64,000 nt of DNA. Source: Candidatus Thiodiazotropha sp. (ex Myrtea sp. 'scaly one' KF741663) (GTDB taxonomy: Bacteria; Pseudomonadota; Gammaproteobacteria; Chromatiales; Chromatiaceae). The DNA lies in assembly GCA_025655555.1 (NCBI GenBank), contig JAHXIQ010000002.1, positions 248,001-312,000 on the forward strand, given 5' to 3'. Positions within the stretch are counted from its first letter, which is position 1. Each line of letters starts with the position of its first letter. The notes under the pieces were generated by a model. It worked only from the letters and a program-made list of their open reading frames with translations, did no database searches and was not told where the DNA came from. Of the stretch, positions 56,336-64,000 are shown in pieces. The translations under genes were made by a program, and so were the position numbers.

Positions 56336-58315
56336 GTGCGACAGACCATCGATCACACCCTGACCCCCAAGCTGCAACTGCGTCTTTATCTGCTGACGGG
56401 TTTGGTACTCGTACCTCATGTGCAACATCTACCACTTGTGGTCAGTTTCTTTCTTTTCACTACCCTCGGTCTCCGATTCATCAGTCTGCGACTACCGAAA
56501 CTGCAACCGGGAAGGCTTCTGCTTTTTCTTTTAACCGCTGCCGGTGTTGTACTTATCTATAACGAGCATCAGACATTGATGGGAAAGGATGCCGGTGTCT
56601 CGTTACTATCGATCATGCTGGTGCTCAAGACGCTGGAGGTCCGCCGTCGACGTGATCTTTATGTCACCATCTTCATCGCCTATTTTGTCATTGTGACGCA
56701 GTTTCTTTTTGATAATTCGTTTCTATTGCTGATCTATCTGCTGGCATTGCTTGTTGGACACACCAGTCTGCTGCTTGAGATCAATCGGGTATCACCCTCA
56801 AGAAATTTCTTCGAACCCTATCGACAAACCTTCTGGATCACGCTGCAGGCACTACCCATTGCCATCATCCTGTTCATTCTGTTTCCCCGTTTGGGTCACC
56901 CGCTTTGGCATTTTGGTCATGACGGCAGCGCTCAAACCGGCCTCAGTGAGCGGGTCGAACCCGGTACGATCAGCCAGCTTATTCAATCTTCCGCTGTTGC
57001 TTTTCGGGTGACTTTCAAGCATGAACCCCCGCCGCCTGAACAACGCTATTGGCGGGGTCTGGTGCTATGGGATACGGATGGCGTCAGCTGGTACACGGAC
57101 AAGAACAACCCTGTTCCATTCCTCTCATCCAGTATCATGCCCACCGGGAAACCGGTGGAGTACGAGGTTCTTCTCGAACCCCATAGAAAAACCTGGCTCT
57201 ATGCCCTTGATCTGCCAGCAGTGGCACCATCCAAGTCCAAACTATCCAGTGATTTTCTCCTGCATCTCAGGGAGCCCGTTACCCGACCGAAGCAATATGA
57301 CGGTCTCTCATTCACCCGTCATCTGACAAGCCCACCTACGGAGGCGCTTCGACAGCGAGCCTTACGCCTGGGTGAAGGCATCACTGAACGCCAGCGAAAT
57401 CTTGTCTCAACATGGCGTGCAGCGTCTTCATCAGATAAAGATATGGTGGAGAGAGCGCTGCAACATTTTTATGAACGTGAATTTGTCTACACACTGAATC
57501 CACCTCGCTACCTGAAAAACCCTGTGGATCAGTTTCTCTTTGAGGGCCGAGAGGGTTTCTGTGAGCATTATGCGACTGCTTTTACCCAGTTGATGCGCCT
57601 GGCCGGTATTCCCTCCCGTATGGTTATCGGATATCAGGGAGGGGAGCACAACGACCTCGGTGATTACTACACGATACGTCAATATGATGCCCACGCCTGG
57701 TCTGAGGTTTGGTTGGAGGGAGAGGGGTGGAAGCGGGTTGACCCAACAGCAGCGGTGGCACCAGAACGTGTGCGCAGTGCGATACAGCCAAATTTCGGTT
57801 CAGTGGGTGAACCCGCATTATTCAGAATTGATAGCGATAGCTTGATCGGTTCCGGCTTACGTCAAATAAGCATGCTGCTCGACAACAGCAGTCTTCGCTG
57901 GCGACGGTGGGTCTTGGGCTTCGGCCAAGAGGAGCAATATGGACTGATGCGTGGACTCGGCTTGGGTTTTCTGCCAACCGGACAGTGGGGATTCCTACTT
58001 ATTGGTTTGGTCGGTCTGGTATTGGCACTGATCGGTGTGAGACTGGTTCTACAGGGACGGGTGAAGCAGGAACAAGTGCAGGTTCTTTATCAGGTATTCT
58101 GCCGACGTATGGCTGCTATCGGTCATCCCCGCCATGCACATGAGGGTCCGCTCGATTACTCCGTGAGAGTTTGTCGCGAGCGGCCCGATCTTGCCAACCC
58201 GGTGAGACTCATTACGAAGCTCTATATACGGTTACGTTATGGTGAACATAAAACCAAGAATAACCAAGCTGCTTTTGCCGATCAGGTGCGGCGTTTTCAC
58301 CCTGGTCGCTCGTAA
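56336..58315 (+). CDS. TgpA-like transglutaminase (DUF3488) membrane protein
   Basis: The 659-residue protein starts at GTG 56336, with GGAGAG upstream and overlapping the end of the DUF58 gene. Five or six N-terminal helices occupy about 1-190. A periplasmic transglutaminase domain follows, with GFCEHYATAFTQLMRLAGIPSRMVIGYQGG (Cys), YDAHAWSEVWLEGEGWKRVDPTAAV (His, Asp). One helix (about 550-575) and a cytoplasmic tail close the protein. TgpA is essential in Pseudomonas aeruginosa; the substrate is not known. Confidence 0.93.
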   Translation: MRQTIDHTLTPKLQLRLYLLTGLVLVPHVQHLPLVVSFFLFTTLGLRFISLRLPKLQPGRLLLFLLTAAGVVLIYNEHQTLMGKDAGVSLLSIMLVLKTLEVRRRRDLYVTIFIAYFVIVTQFLFDNSFLLLIYLLALLVGHTSLLLEINRVSPSRNFFEPYRQTFWITLQALPIAIILFILFPRLGHPLWHFGHDGSAQTGLSERVEPGTISQLIQSSAVAFRVTFKHEPPPPEQRYWRGLVLWDTDGVSWYTDKNNPVPFLSSSIMPTGKPVEYEVLLEPHRKTWLYALDLPAVAPSKSKLSSDFLLHLREPVTRPKQYDGLSFTRHLTSPPTEALRQRALRLGEGITERQRNLVSTWRAASSSDKDMVERALQHFYEREFVYTLNPPRYLKNPVDQFLFEGREGFCEHYATAFTQLMRLAGIPSRMVIGYQGGEHNDLGDYYTIRQYDAHAWSEVWLEGEGWKRVDPTAAVAPERVRSAIQPNFGSVGEPALFRIDSDSLIGSGLRQISMLLDNSSLRWRRWVLGFGQEEQYGLMRGLGLGFLPTGQWGFLLIGLVGLVLALIGVRLVLQGRVKQEQVQVLYQVFCRRMAAIGHPRHAHEGPLDYSVRVCRERPDLANPVRLITKLYIRLRYGEHKTKNNQAAFADQVRRFHPGRS

Positions 58316-58343
58316 TAACGGGTGACTGGGAAACTTAATTCTG

Positions 58344-58370
58344 GGTTGGGCCTACTTTGTCGGCCCAACC
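58344..58370 (+). terminator. Hairpin after the transglutaminase gene
   Basis: GGTTGGGCC (58344-58352) and GGCCCAACC (58362-58370) form a perfect 9-bp stem 28 bp after the stop. A weak T-rich stretch follows a few bases later (CTTTT). Probable terminator. Confidence 0.6.
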
Positions 58371-58449
58371 TATGCGCTTTTCAGCAAGCGTTCCAACTCC
58401 TTAATAAAAGAAAGCGCTAAGGAGAAGGTGAAATGATTAAAGCAATAAA

Positions 58450-58686
58450 CTAGCCGTGCAGAACAGCGTAAAGTTTGTCCTTGAGGAGTAAACGACGTTT
58501 TTTCATCTCTTCCATATGGAAGTCGGATACCGGCGTACTCAGCTCTTCCAGGCTGCGAATGTGCGCATCCAGCCAGTCGTACTCATCCATCATGTGATGA
58601 AAGGCATCATTATTTTTACGTAAATCGGCAATCTTCTCCGCGTATTCCGGAAATTCATGCAACAGATCGTGGGACTCTCCCAGCAT
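58450..58686 (-). CDS. DUF465 (YdcH-like) protein
   Basis: The 78-residue helical protein starts at ATG 58686 with GGAGG six bases upstream. FPEYAEKIADLRKNNDAFHHMMDEYDWLDAHIRSLE and the final MKKRRLLLKDKLYAVLHG match DUF465. Function is unknown; it should form a helical hairpin. Confidence 0.9.
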   Translation of the reverse strand: MLGESHDLLHEFPEYAEKIADLRKNNDAFHHMMDEYDWLDAHIRSLEELSTPVSDFHMEEMKKRRLLLKDKLYAVLHG

Positions 58687-58784
58687 ATTCGCCTCCAAAC
58701 GTTTATTTCCAACTATTCAAACACATATAGCCTTAGCTCTGCCACAGGCGCAATGTGCCGGATCAATTTTCCACCACGTGCCGT

Positions 58785-60134
58785 CTATTTTCCAATACAA
58801 AAGGTAGAAAATATTTGGCCCAAAAGATCATCCGCTGTGAATTCACCGGTGATTTCCGACAGGGCCTGTTGCGCCTGACGAAGATCCTCCGCCAGTAATT
58901 CACCCGCCTGATGCTCCACCAGCATTTCTGCGCCCTGATGTAGAGACTCCAACGCCCGCTGCAAGGCATCGAGATGTCTGCGCCGGGCAATGAATTCCCC
59001 TTCGCTCTGGTCCTGATAACCGACACATGACTTGAGATGATCCGTAAGTAAATCCAGGCCTAGACCACTTTTAGCCGCCAGTGATATTTCCACGCCCTCC
59101 CGGGTCTCGTGGATCAGGGGTGATTTTCCGCTCAGATCGATCTTGTTACGTACCAGCGTGAGTGGCACAGTCGCTGGTAGCTGTACCCGGTCCAGCGCGA
59201 GATGATCTGGATCCGCCTGATCATCGAAGACCCAGAGAATTCTGTCAGCCTGCTCTATCTGTGCTTTAGCCCGACGGATGCCCTCTTTTTCCACCGGGTC
59301 CTGACTCTCTCGCAGGCCCGCCGTGTCGATGATATGCAGTGGTAGTCCGTCAAGCGATATTCGCTCCCGAAGGATATCCCGGGTGGTGCCGGGAATCTCT
59401 GTCACGATGGCGGAGTCCACACCTGCAAGGGCGTTAAGCAGGCTCGATTTTCCTGCATTGGGGCGTCCGGCAATGACCAGCGTCATACCATCCCTGAGCA
59501 GTCTGCCGGTTCGGGCATTCTTCTGTACCGCCTCAGTCTGGTCGATGATTTCCTGTAAGTTAGCACTCACTTTCCCATCACTGAGAAAGTCGATCTCCTC
59601 TTCCGGAAAGTCGATGGCGGACTCTACATAGAGACGCAGTCCGATGAGTTTTTCGACCAGTTGATGAATCTTTTCTGATAACACACCCTGTAGGGTACGA
59701 CTCGCCAGACGTGCAGCAGTGGCGGTCTCGGCATCGATCAGATCGGCGATCGCCTCAGCCTGCACCAGATCGAGTTTATCGTTGAGGAAGGCACGCTCGC
59801 TGAACTCGCCTGCAGTGGCTAGCCTTGCACCCAATTCGAGGGTTCGCTTTAACAGCAGATCCATCACTACAGGACCGCCATGGCCCTGCAGTTCCAACAC
59901 ATCTTCACCGGTGAAAGAGTTTGGCTTGGGAAAGTAGAGGGCAATACCCTCATCAAGGGCCTGTCCGTCGGCATCCAGAAAGGAGGTGTAAGTCGCAGAT
60001 CTTGCCGCAGGGAGGTGGCCCAAGATCAGGCGGGCGATATCCGCACACTTTTCACCACTGACACGAACGATACCGACACCCCCGCGTCCCGGCGGAGTAG
60101 CGACCGCAGAGATGGTGTCACGGGGTTGCATCAC
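58785..60134 (-). CDS. mnmE: tRNA modification GTPase MnmE
   Basis: The 449-residue GTPase has an N-terminal formyl-THF-binding domain ([26 protein letters not shown]), the G domain [36 protein letters not shown] and the essential C-terminal CIGK. It partners MnmG. It is the last gene of the rpmH-rnpA-yidD-yidC-mnmE row. Confidence 0.98.
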   Translation of the reverse strand: MMQPRDTISAVATPPGRGGVGIVRVSGEKCADIARLILGHLPAARSATYTSFLDADGQALDEGIALYFPKPNSFTGEDVLELQGHGGPVVMDLLLKRTLELGARLATAGEFSERAFLNDKLDLVQAEAIADLIDAETATAARLASRTLQGVLSEKIHQLVEKLIGLRLYVESAIDFPEEEIDFLSDGKVSANLQEIIDQTEAVQKNARTGRLLRDGMTLVIAGRPNAGKSSLLNALAGVDSAIVTEIPGTTRDILRERISLDGLPLHIIDTAGLRESQDPVEKEGIRRAKAQIEQADRILWVFDDQADPDHLALDRVQLPATVPLTLVRNKIDLSGKSPLIHETREGVEISLAAKSGLGLDLLTDHLKSCVGYQDQSEGEFIARRRHLDALQRALESLHQGAEMLVEHQAGELLAEDLRQAQQALSEITGEFTADDLLGQIFSTFCIGK

Positions 60135-60148
60135 ACACGGTCAGTTTT

Positions 60149-61819
60149 TCAACCTGCCTGTTTTTCGATCTTCTGGGTGATATACCACTGCTGCAGAATC
60201 GAGACCAGGTTGTTGACCACCCAGTAGAGCACCAGTCCCGCCGGGAAGAAGGCGAAGAAGACGGTGAAGACGAACGGCAGACTCATCATGATCTTGGCCT
60301 GCATAGGATCAGGCGGTGCCGGGTTGAGCTTCTGCTGGACAAACATGGAGACACCCATGATCAGCGGCAGAATAAAATAGGGGTCCTTCTCTGAGAGACT
60401 GCTGATCCACAGAATCCACGGCGCCTGACGCAGTTCGACACTCTCCAACAGTACCCAGTAGAGGGCGATGAAGACCGGGATCTGCACCAGGATCGGCAAA
60501 CAACCCCCAAGAGGATTGATCTTTTCCTTCTTATACATCTCCATCATGGCCTGATTGAGACGTGCTTTGTCATCGCCATAACGATCCTTCAACGCCTGCA
60601 TTCGCGGCGTGAACTTACGCATGTTGGCCATGGACTTGTAACTGGTCTCAGACAGCTTGTAGAAGGCCGCCTTGATCAACAGGGTCAGAATGATGATTGC
60701 CCAACCCCAATTCCCAACAAAATCATGAATCGTCTTCAGTAACCAGAAAATCGGCTTTGCGAGGACCGTCAGCCAACCATAGTCCACCGTCAGCTCGAGG
60801 CCTTGAGCGATCACCTCCAACTGGTCCTGCAACTTGGGACCAATATAGAGTTGGCGGGTCATGACCTGTTGACTGCCCGGTTCTATCGTCGCCGTGGGAG
60901 AGTAGCTGCCGATCAGATACTTCGATCCCGGCAAGGCATTGGTGTAGTAGTGATCCACCTGCTCTTTGGGTGGCACCCAGGCGGAGAGAAAATAGTGCTC
61001 GATCATCGCCAGCCAGCCGGTGTCGGAGTCTACGTTGAGACTCTTCTCGGCCATATCCTCGAAATCGACTTTCTCGTATTTATCGGTCGGATTGTAGTAG
61101 ACGCCGCCGGTGTAGGTATAGGTGGTGAATCCTGAGGAATCGCCCTGAGGTTCCATGCGCTGAAGTTGGCCGTAGTCTCTCACAGCCCAGCGCTGTGAGG
61201 ACTGGTTGTCGATTTCGTGGCGTACCTTTATCAGATAGCTACCGCGCCGCAGAGTAAAATATTTGGTTACGGTAATGCCGTCGCCGCTTTGCCAGACCAG
61301 AGGGATCTCTATCTCATCGACCCCTTCACCGAGTACATAGTTACCCGCTTTTGCCTGATAGATCTCTTCGTGGGTGGGCGCCTTGCTTTGTTCACTGCCG
61401 ATGAGGCCAGATTGGGCGATGTAGATATCGGGAGAGTTGGGGGAGAGCAGTTCAACCTTACTTTCGGGTTGATCCAGGGCGGTCGGATAATCGAGTAGAT
61501 ATGCCCGGGAAACCGTTCCCCCTTTGGTTGATATCTCCAATTTCAGCAGATCGGTCTCGACATGCACAATCTGCCCAACCTGACCTACAGAACTTTGCCC
61601 ACCTACTTCCGGTGTACCGGCAGCCTGTGCCTCAGTCGTCACCTCAACATTGGGTACGCCGGCCGCCTCCTGGCTGACAGCTGTCTGCTCGGTCACACCC
61701 GACTCTTGCTGTTTTGACGCCGTTGGCGCTGACACGCCGTAGTCCTGCTGCCATGCCTGGTAGATCATGAGGCCGAGAAAGGCCAGAGTGAAGAAAAGGA
61801 TCAGTCTTAGATTATCCAT
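60149..61819 (-). CDS. yidC: Membrane protein insertase YidC
   Basis: The 556-residue Gram-negative YidC has TM1 at the N-terminus (LRLILFFTLAFLGLMIYQAW), a large periplasmic beta domain (about 60-345), then five core helices with NWGWAIIILTLLIKAAFYKLSETSYKSMANMRKFTPRMQALK, NPLGGCLPILVQIPVFIALYWVLLESVELRQAPW and FVFTVFFAFFPAGLVLYW. The tail lacks a long basic extension. Confidence 0.98.
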   Translation of the reverse strand: MDNLRLILFFTLAFLGLMIYQAWQQDYGVSAPTASKQQESGVTEQTAVSQEAAGVPNVEVTTEAQAAGTPEVGGQSSVGQVGQIVHVETDLLKLEISTKGGTVSRAYLLDYPTALDQPESKVELLSPNSPDIYIAQSGLIGSEQSKAPTHEEIYQAKAGNYVLGEGVDEIEIPLVWQSGDGITVTKYFTLRRGSYLIKVRHEIDNQSSQRWAVRDYGQLQRMEPQGDSSGFTTYTYTGGVYYNPTDKYEKVDFEDMAEKSLNVDSDTGWLAMIEHYFLSAWVPPKEQVDHYYTNALPGSKYLIGSYSPTATIEPGSQQVMTRQLYIGPKLQDQLEVIAQGLELTVDYGWLTVLAKPIFWLLKTIHDFVGNWGWAIIILTLLIKAAFYKLSETSYKSMANMRKFTPRMQALKDRYGDDKARLNQAMMEMYKKEKINPLGGCLPILVQIPVFIALYWVLLESVELRQAPWILWISSLSEKDPYFILPLIMGVSMFVQQKLNPAPPDPMQAKIMMSLPFVFTVFFAFFPAGLVLYWVVNNLVSILQQWYITQKIEKQAG

Positions 61820-62048
61820 GGAACTGCTTTTTAGTGGGTTCAGGTACAGGGTCTACACCCCCTTCATGCCAGGGGTGACAGTGGGACAGGCGCTTGATCG
61901 AGAGCCAAAGGCCTCTCAGAGCTCCATGTTTATCCACCGCTTCCAGCGCGTAGGCGGAGCAGCTCGGATAGAAGCGGCAATGCTGACCGACAAACGGACT
62001 CAGTATCGTTTGGTAGGCCTTAATCAGTAATAGAATTACTCGGCGCAT
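61812..62048 (-). CDS. yidD: Membrane protein insertion efficiency factor YidD
   Basis: The 78-residue protein has the family signature YQTILSPFVGQHCRFYPSCSAYALEAVDKHGALRG with its conserved cysteines. It overlaps rnpA by 13 bp upstream and yidC by 8 bp downstream. Confidence 0.97.
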   Translation of the reverse strand: MRRVILLLIKAYQTILSPFVGQHCRFYPSCSAYALEAVDKHGALRGLWLSIKRLSHCHPWHEGGVDPVPEPTKKQFHG

Positions 62049-62401
62049 TTTTCCGCGACTCTTTGCCAGTGTTTACTTAGCGAATCAAAACAGCGTCGGT
62101 TATCTGCTTGGGAGATGCCTTGTCGACTGACAACCACCAGATCAAGTCCGACAAGCTCAAGCCGATGTTGTCTGAAACTCTCCCTGATCACGCGTTTGAT
62201 CCGATTTCGGTCTACCGCTCGACGACTGTTCTTTTTTGATACGGCCAATCCCAAACGGGCATCTTCGAGACCGCTGGGCGCAGCTAGGACTAAAAAGAAC
62301 TTATCAACTGATCGCAGGCCATCGCTAAAAACCCGACGGTATTCGTCGGGTTTCAATAACCTTAGGCAACGGGGAAATGGGTACCCCTGTTTGCTGGGCA
62401 A
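62036..62401 (-). CDS. rnpA: Ribonuclease P protein component
   Basis: The 121-residue RNase P protein shows RLLKPDEYRRVF and the signature AVDRNRIKRVIRESFR. No ATG precedes the conserved part. TTG 62401 (giving a protein starting MPSKQGYPFPRCLRLL) sits 10 bp after the rpmH stop and is my choice. The same frame stays open to GTG 62491 inside rpmH, which would make a 151-residue form overlapping rpmH, recalling Thermus. Confidence 0.92.
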   Translation of the reverse strand: MPSKQGYPFPRCLRLLKPDEYRRVFSDGLRSVDKFFLVLAAPSGLEDARLGLAVSKKNSRRAVDRNRIKRVIRESFRQHRLELVGLDLVVVSRQGISQADNRRCFDSLSKHWQRVAEKCAE

Positions 62402-62411
62402 GGGGCCTGTT

Positions 62412-62546
62412 TCAGAGTGCCAGTCTGGCCCGTCCCTTTGCACGGCGCGCCTTGAGCACCTTGCGTCCGTTGCGCGTGGCCATGCGTGCACGGAAACCGT
62501 GGGTACGCGCCTTTTTCAGATTGCTGGGTTGAAACGTTCTCTTCAT
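62412..62546 (-). CDS. rpmH: 50S ribosomal protein L34
   Basis: The 44-residue L34 reads [18 protein letters not shown] and ends [11 protein letters not shown], both diagnostic. First gene of the - strand row diverging from dnaA. Confidence 0.98.
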   Translation of the reverse strand: MKRTFQPSNLKKARTHGFRARMATRNGRKVLKARRAKGRARLAL

Positions 62547-62814
62547 AGCTGTCTACCGGTAAATCCGTTAAAAATTTCAGTCAATTACGGACGAAAAAAA
62601 GAGGCGTAGAGTAGTCCCAAAACGCCCATGCTGTCAATAGATGATTGGATATCAGATTCGCAACCAGAAAGCATCTTAACTGTGGATAACTCTGCTTCCT
62701 CAGAGTAGACTTGTTTGCCCTACTTCGCACCTGCAGTGGCTGGCCGACAGACTGAGATGTCTCCGGTCGATTGCGTGGACTCAATTGAAATCAATGCCCG
62801 GTTGGAGAGAAACT
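62547..62814. other. rpmH-dnaA intergenic region, candidate oriC or dnaA control region
   Basis: A perfect DnaA box (TGTGGATAA, the complement of TTATCCACA) lies at 62681-62689. Only this one matches well. In pseudomonads the origin lies here and has several boxes over about 500 bp; this gap is 268 bp. It could be the autoregulatory dnaA region, with the real oriC elsewhere. Confidence 0.45.
62608..62637 (-). promoter_or_regulatory. Probable rpmH promoter
   Basis: On the - strand a perfect TTGACA (62632-62637), 18 bp, then TACTCT (62608-62613) lie about 60 bp before the rpmH ATG. Confidence 0.55.
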
Positions 62815-64000
62815 TTGGACCTTTGGCACCGCTGTGCAGAACAACTGGAACAGGAACTCTCCGCCCAGCAATTCAATACCTGGATACGTCCACTACAAGT
62901 TGTCGAAGAGGCTGAGCAACTTAAACTACTGGCGCCAAATCGTTTCGTGCTCGATTGGGTCAAGAACCACTATCTCGAAACCATTCAAAACCTGCTGATC
63001 AATCTAAGCCAGGGACAAACGCCCACGGTTAAAGTCGAAATCGGCAGTAAGCAGCGCACTGAATCCAAGACTACGCCCAATCAGCCCGTCAGAGTTTATC
63101 CTGCTGAGGCGGATCGGCAGACGCGTGTCGATAGCAATCTCAATCCCAGTTTCATATTCGATACGTTTGTTGAAGGTAAATCTAACCAACTGGCACGGGC
63201 GGCATCCATGCAGATTGGAGAAAACCCCGGCAAAGCCTATAACCCACTTTTCATATATGGGGGCGTGGGACTCGGCAAAACACACTTAATGCATGCTGTC
63301 GGGAACAGTATATTGAACAACAATCCCGATGCACGGGTGATCTATCTTCACTCTGAACGATTCGTTGCAGAGATGGTCAAGGCGCTACAGCACAACACCA
63401 TTGATCAGTTCAAGAAAAAATACCGATCAGTCAACGCACTGTTGATAGATGATATTCAATTCTTCGCTGGCAAGGAGCGTTCCCAGGAGGAGTTTTTCCA
63501 CACCTTCAACGCACTTTTCGAATCTCAGCAACAGATCATTCTTTCCAGTGACCGGTTTCCGAAAGAGGTCTCTGGACTAGAAGAGCGCTTAAAATCCCGT
63601 TTTGGATGGGGACTCACCGTCGCCATAGAACCCCCGGATCTGGAGACACGTGTCGCCATACTTCAAAGTAAGGCCCTACAGCTCAATGCAGCGCTGCCAA
63701 GCGAAGTGGCATTCTTCATGGGTAAAAGGATTCGCTCCAACATCCGTGAACTCGAGGGCGCATTACGACGTGTCATTGCCAATGCCACATTTACCGGCAA
63801 AGAGATAAACCTCGATTTTGCCAAAAATGCACTACGCGACATGATCGCAGCCCACGACAAACAGGTTACCATTGAAAATATTCAAAAAACCGTCGCGGAA
63901 TATTTTCAAATCAGAACGTCTGATCTGCTGTCTGCGAAAAGAAGCCGATCTATTGCCAGGCCCAGACAGATTGCTATGACACTTTCAAAGGAACTGACTA
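62815..64000 (+). CDS. dnaA: Chromosomal replication initiator DnaA (3' end beyond window)
   Basis: The frame is open to the window end (395 codons seen). Start is TTG 62815 with GGAGAG eight bases upstream; no better ATG fits. Domain I opens [25 protein letters not shown]. The AAA+ domain has [69 protein letters not shown] and [14 protein letters not shown]. Domain IV ends here at [15 protein letters not shown], in the DNA-binding signature, so perhaps 45-50 residues are missing. Confidence 0.98.
   Translation, partial: MDLWHRCAEQLEQELSAQQFNTWIRPLQVVEEAEQLKLLAPNRFVLDWVKNHYLETIQNLLINLSQGQTPTVKVEIGSKQRTESKTTPNQPVRVYPAEADRQTRVDSNLNPSFIFDTFVEGKSNQLARAASMQIGENPGKAYNPLFIYGGVGLGKTHLMHAVGNSILNNNPDARVIYLHSERFVAEMVKALQHNTIDQFKKKYRSVNALLIDDIQFFAGKERSQEEFFHTFNALFESQQQIILSSDRFPKEVSGLEERLKSRFGWGLTVAIEPPDLETRVAILQSKALQLNAALPSEVAFFMGKRIRSNIRELEGALRRVIANATFTGKEINLDFAKNALRDMIAAHDKQVTIENIQKTVAEYFQIRTSDLLSAKRSRSIARPRQIAMTLSKELT

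Overview
The window reads as a chromosomal segment of a gammaproteobacterium, most likely a Chromatiales-like or sulfur-oxidising relative. That placement is inferred from gene content and protein style, not from a search. The right edge has the classic replication-origin neighbourhood. dnaA runs off the window on the + strand. Diverging from it on the - strand are rpmH-rnpA-yidD-yidC-mnmE, and further left mnmG-rsmG-parA-parB-atpI-atpBEFHAGDC-(SlyD-like FKBP)-glmU-glmS. A moxR / DUF58 / TgpA-like transglutaminase module on the + strand sits between mnmE and mnmG, split by about 2.5 kb of unrelated small genes.

The left part (1-31 kb) is mixed housekeeping and accessory DNA. It holds sucD, a PPK2 polyphosphate kinase, secreted or lipoprotein genes (including a degenerate HQxxH protease-like protein and a lipase), a dienelactone hydrolase, an alpha/beta-hydrolase-like/TlpA fusion, a soluble zinc-binding (CZB) chemoreceptor, a histone-H1-like/coiled-coil membrane protein, pfkA, a thermonuclease-like lipoprotein, rpmE, a Rof-like antiterminator, a frameshifted H-NS-like gene, a GAF-PAS-GGDEF-EAL protein, hemW, an orphan TRAP binding protein, uvrD and glk. 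A striking 286-bp nested palindrome, with an outer stem closing two hairpin arms, lies between uvrD and glk.

From 22.3 to 27.3 kb lies a candidate peroxide/iron unit. It comprises a di-heme cytochrome c peroxidase, a cysteine-free Irr/PerR-like Fur-family regulator, rubrerythrin, a GlpC/HdrD-like Fe-S protein, an encapsulated-ferritin-like protein without its encapsulin-targeting tail, and a DUF3501 protein. Two palindromes of the TTAGA...TCTAA type lie upstream of the peroxidase and of rubrerythrin. An IS630-type MITE separates the peroxidase from the regulator, and a decayed second copy lies at 3.75-3.93 kb. Both copies sit at CTAG sites that form the stop codon of a neighbouring gene.

From 28 to 36.5 kb lie a RES/Xre toxin-antitoxin pair, an AidB-like acyl-CoA dehydrogenase, then an A+T-richer accessory stretch: a membrane diguanylate cyclase, an IS5 transposase remnant, and an oleate hydratase-patatin pair. 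This stretch ends immediately downstream of glmS, the classic attTn7 position, and a Tn7-end-like motif is visible there. No tRNA, rRNA or CRISPR array was recognised.
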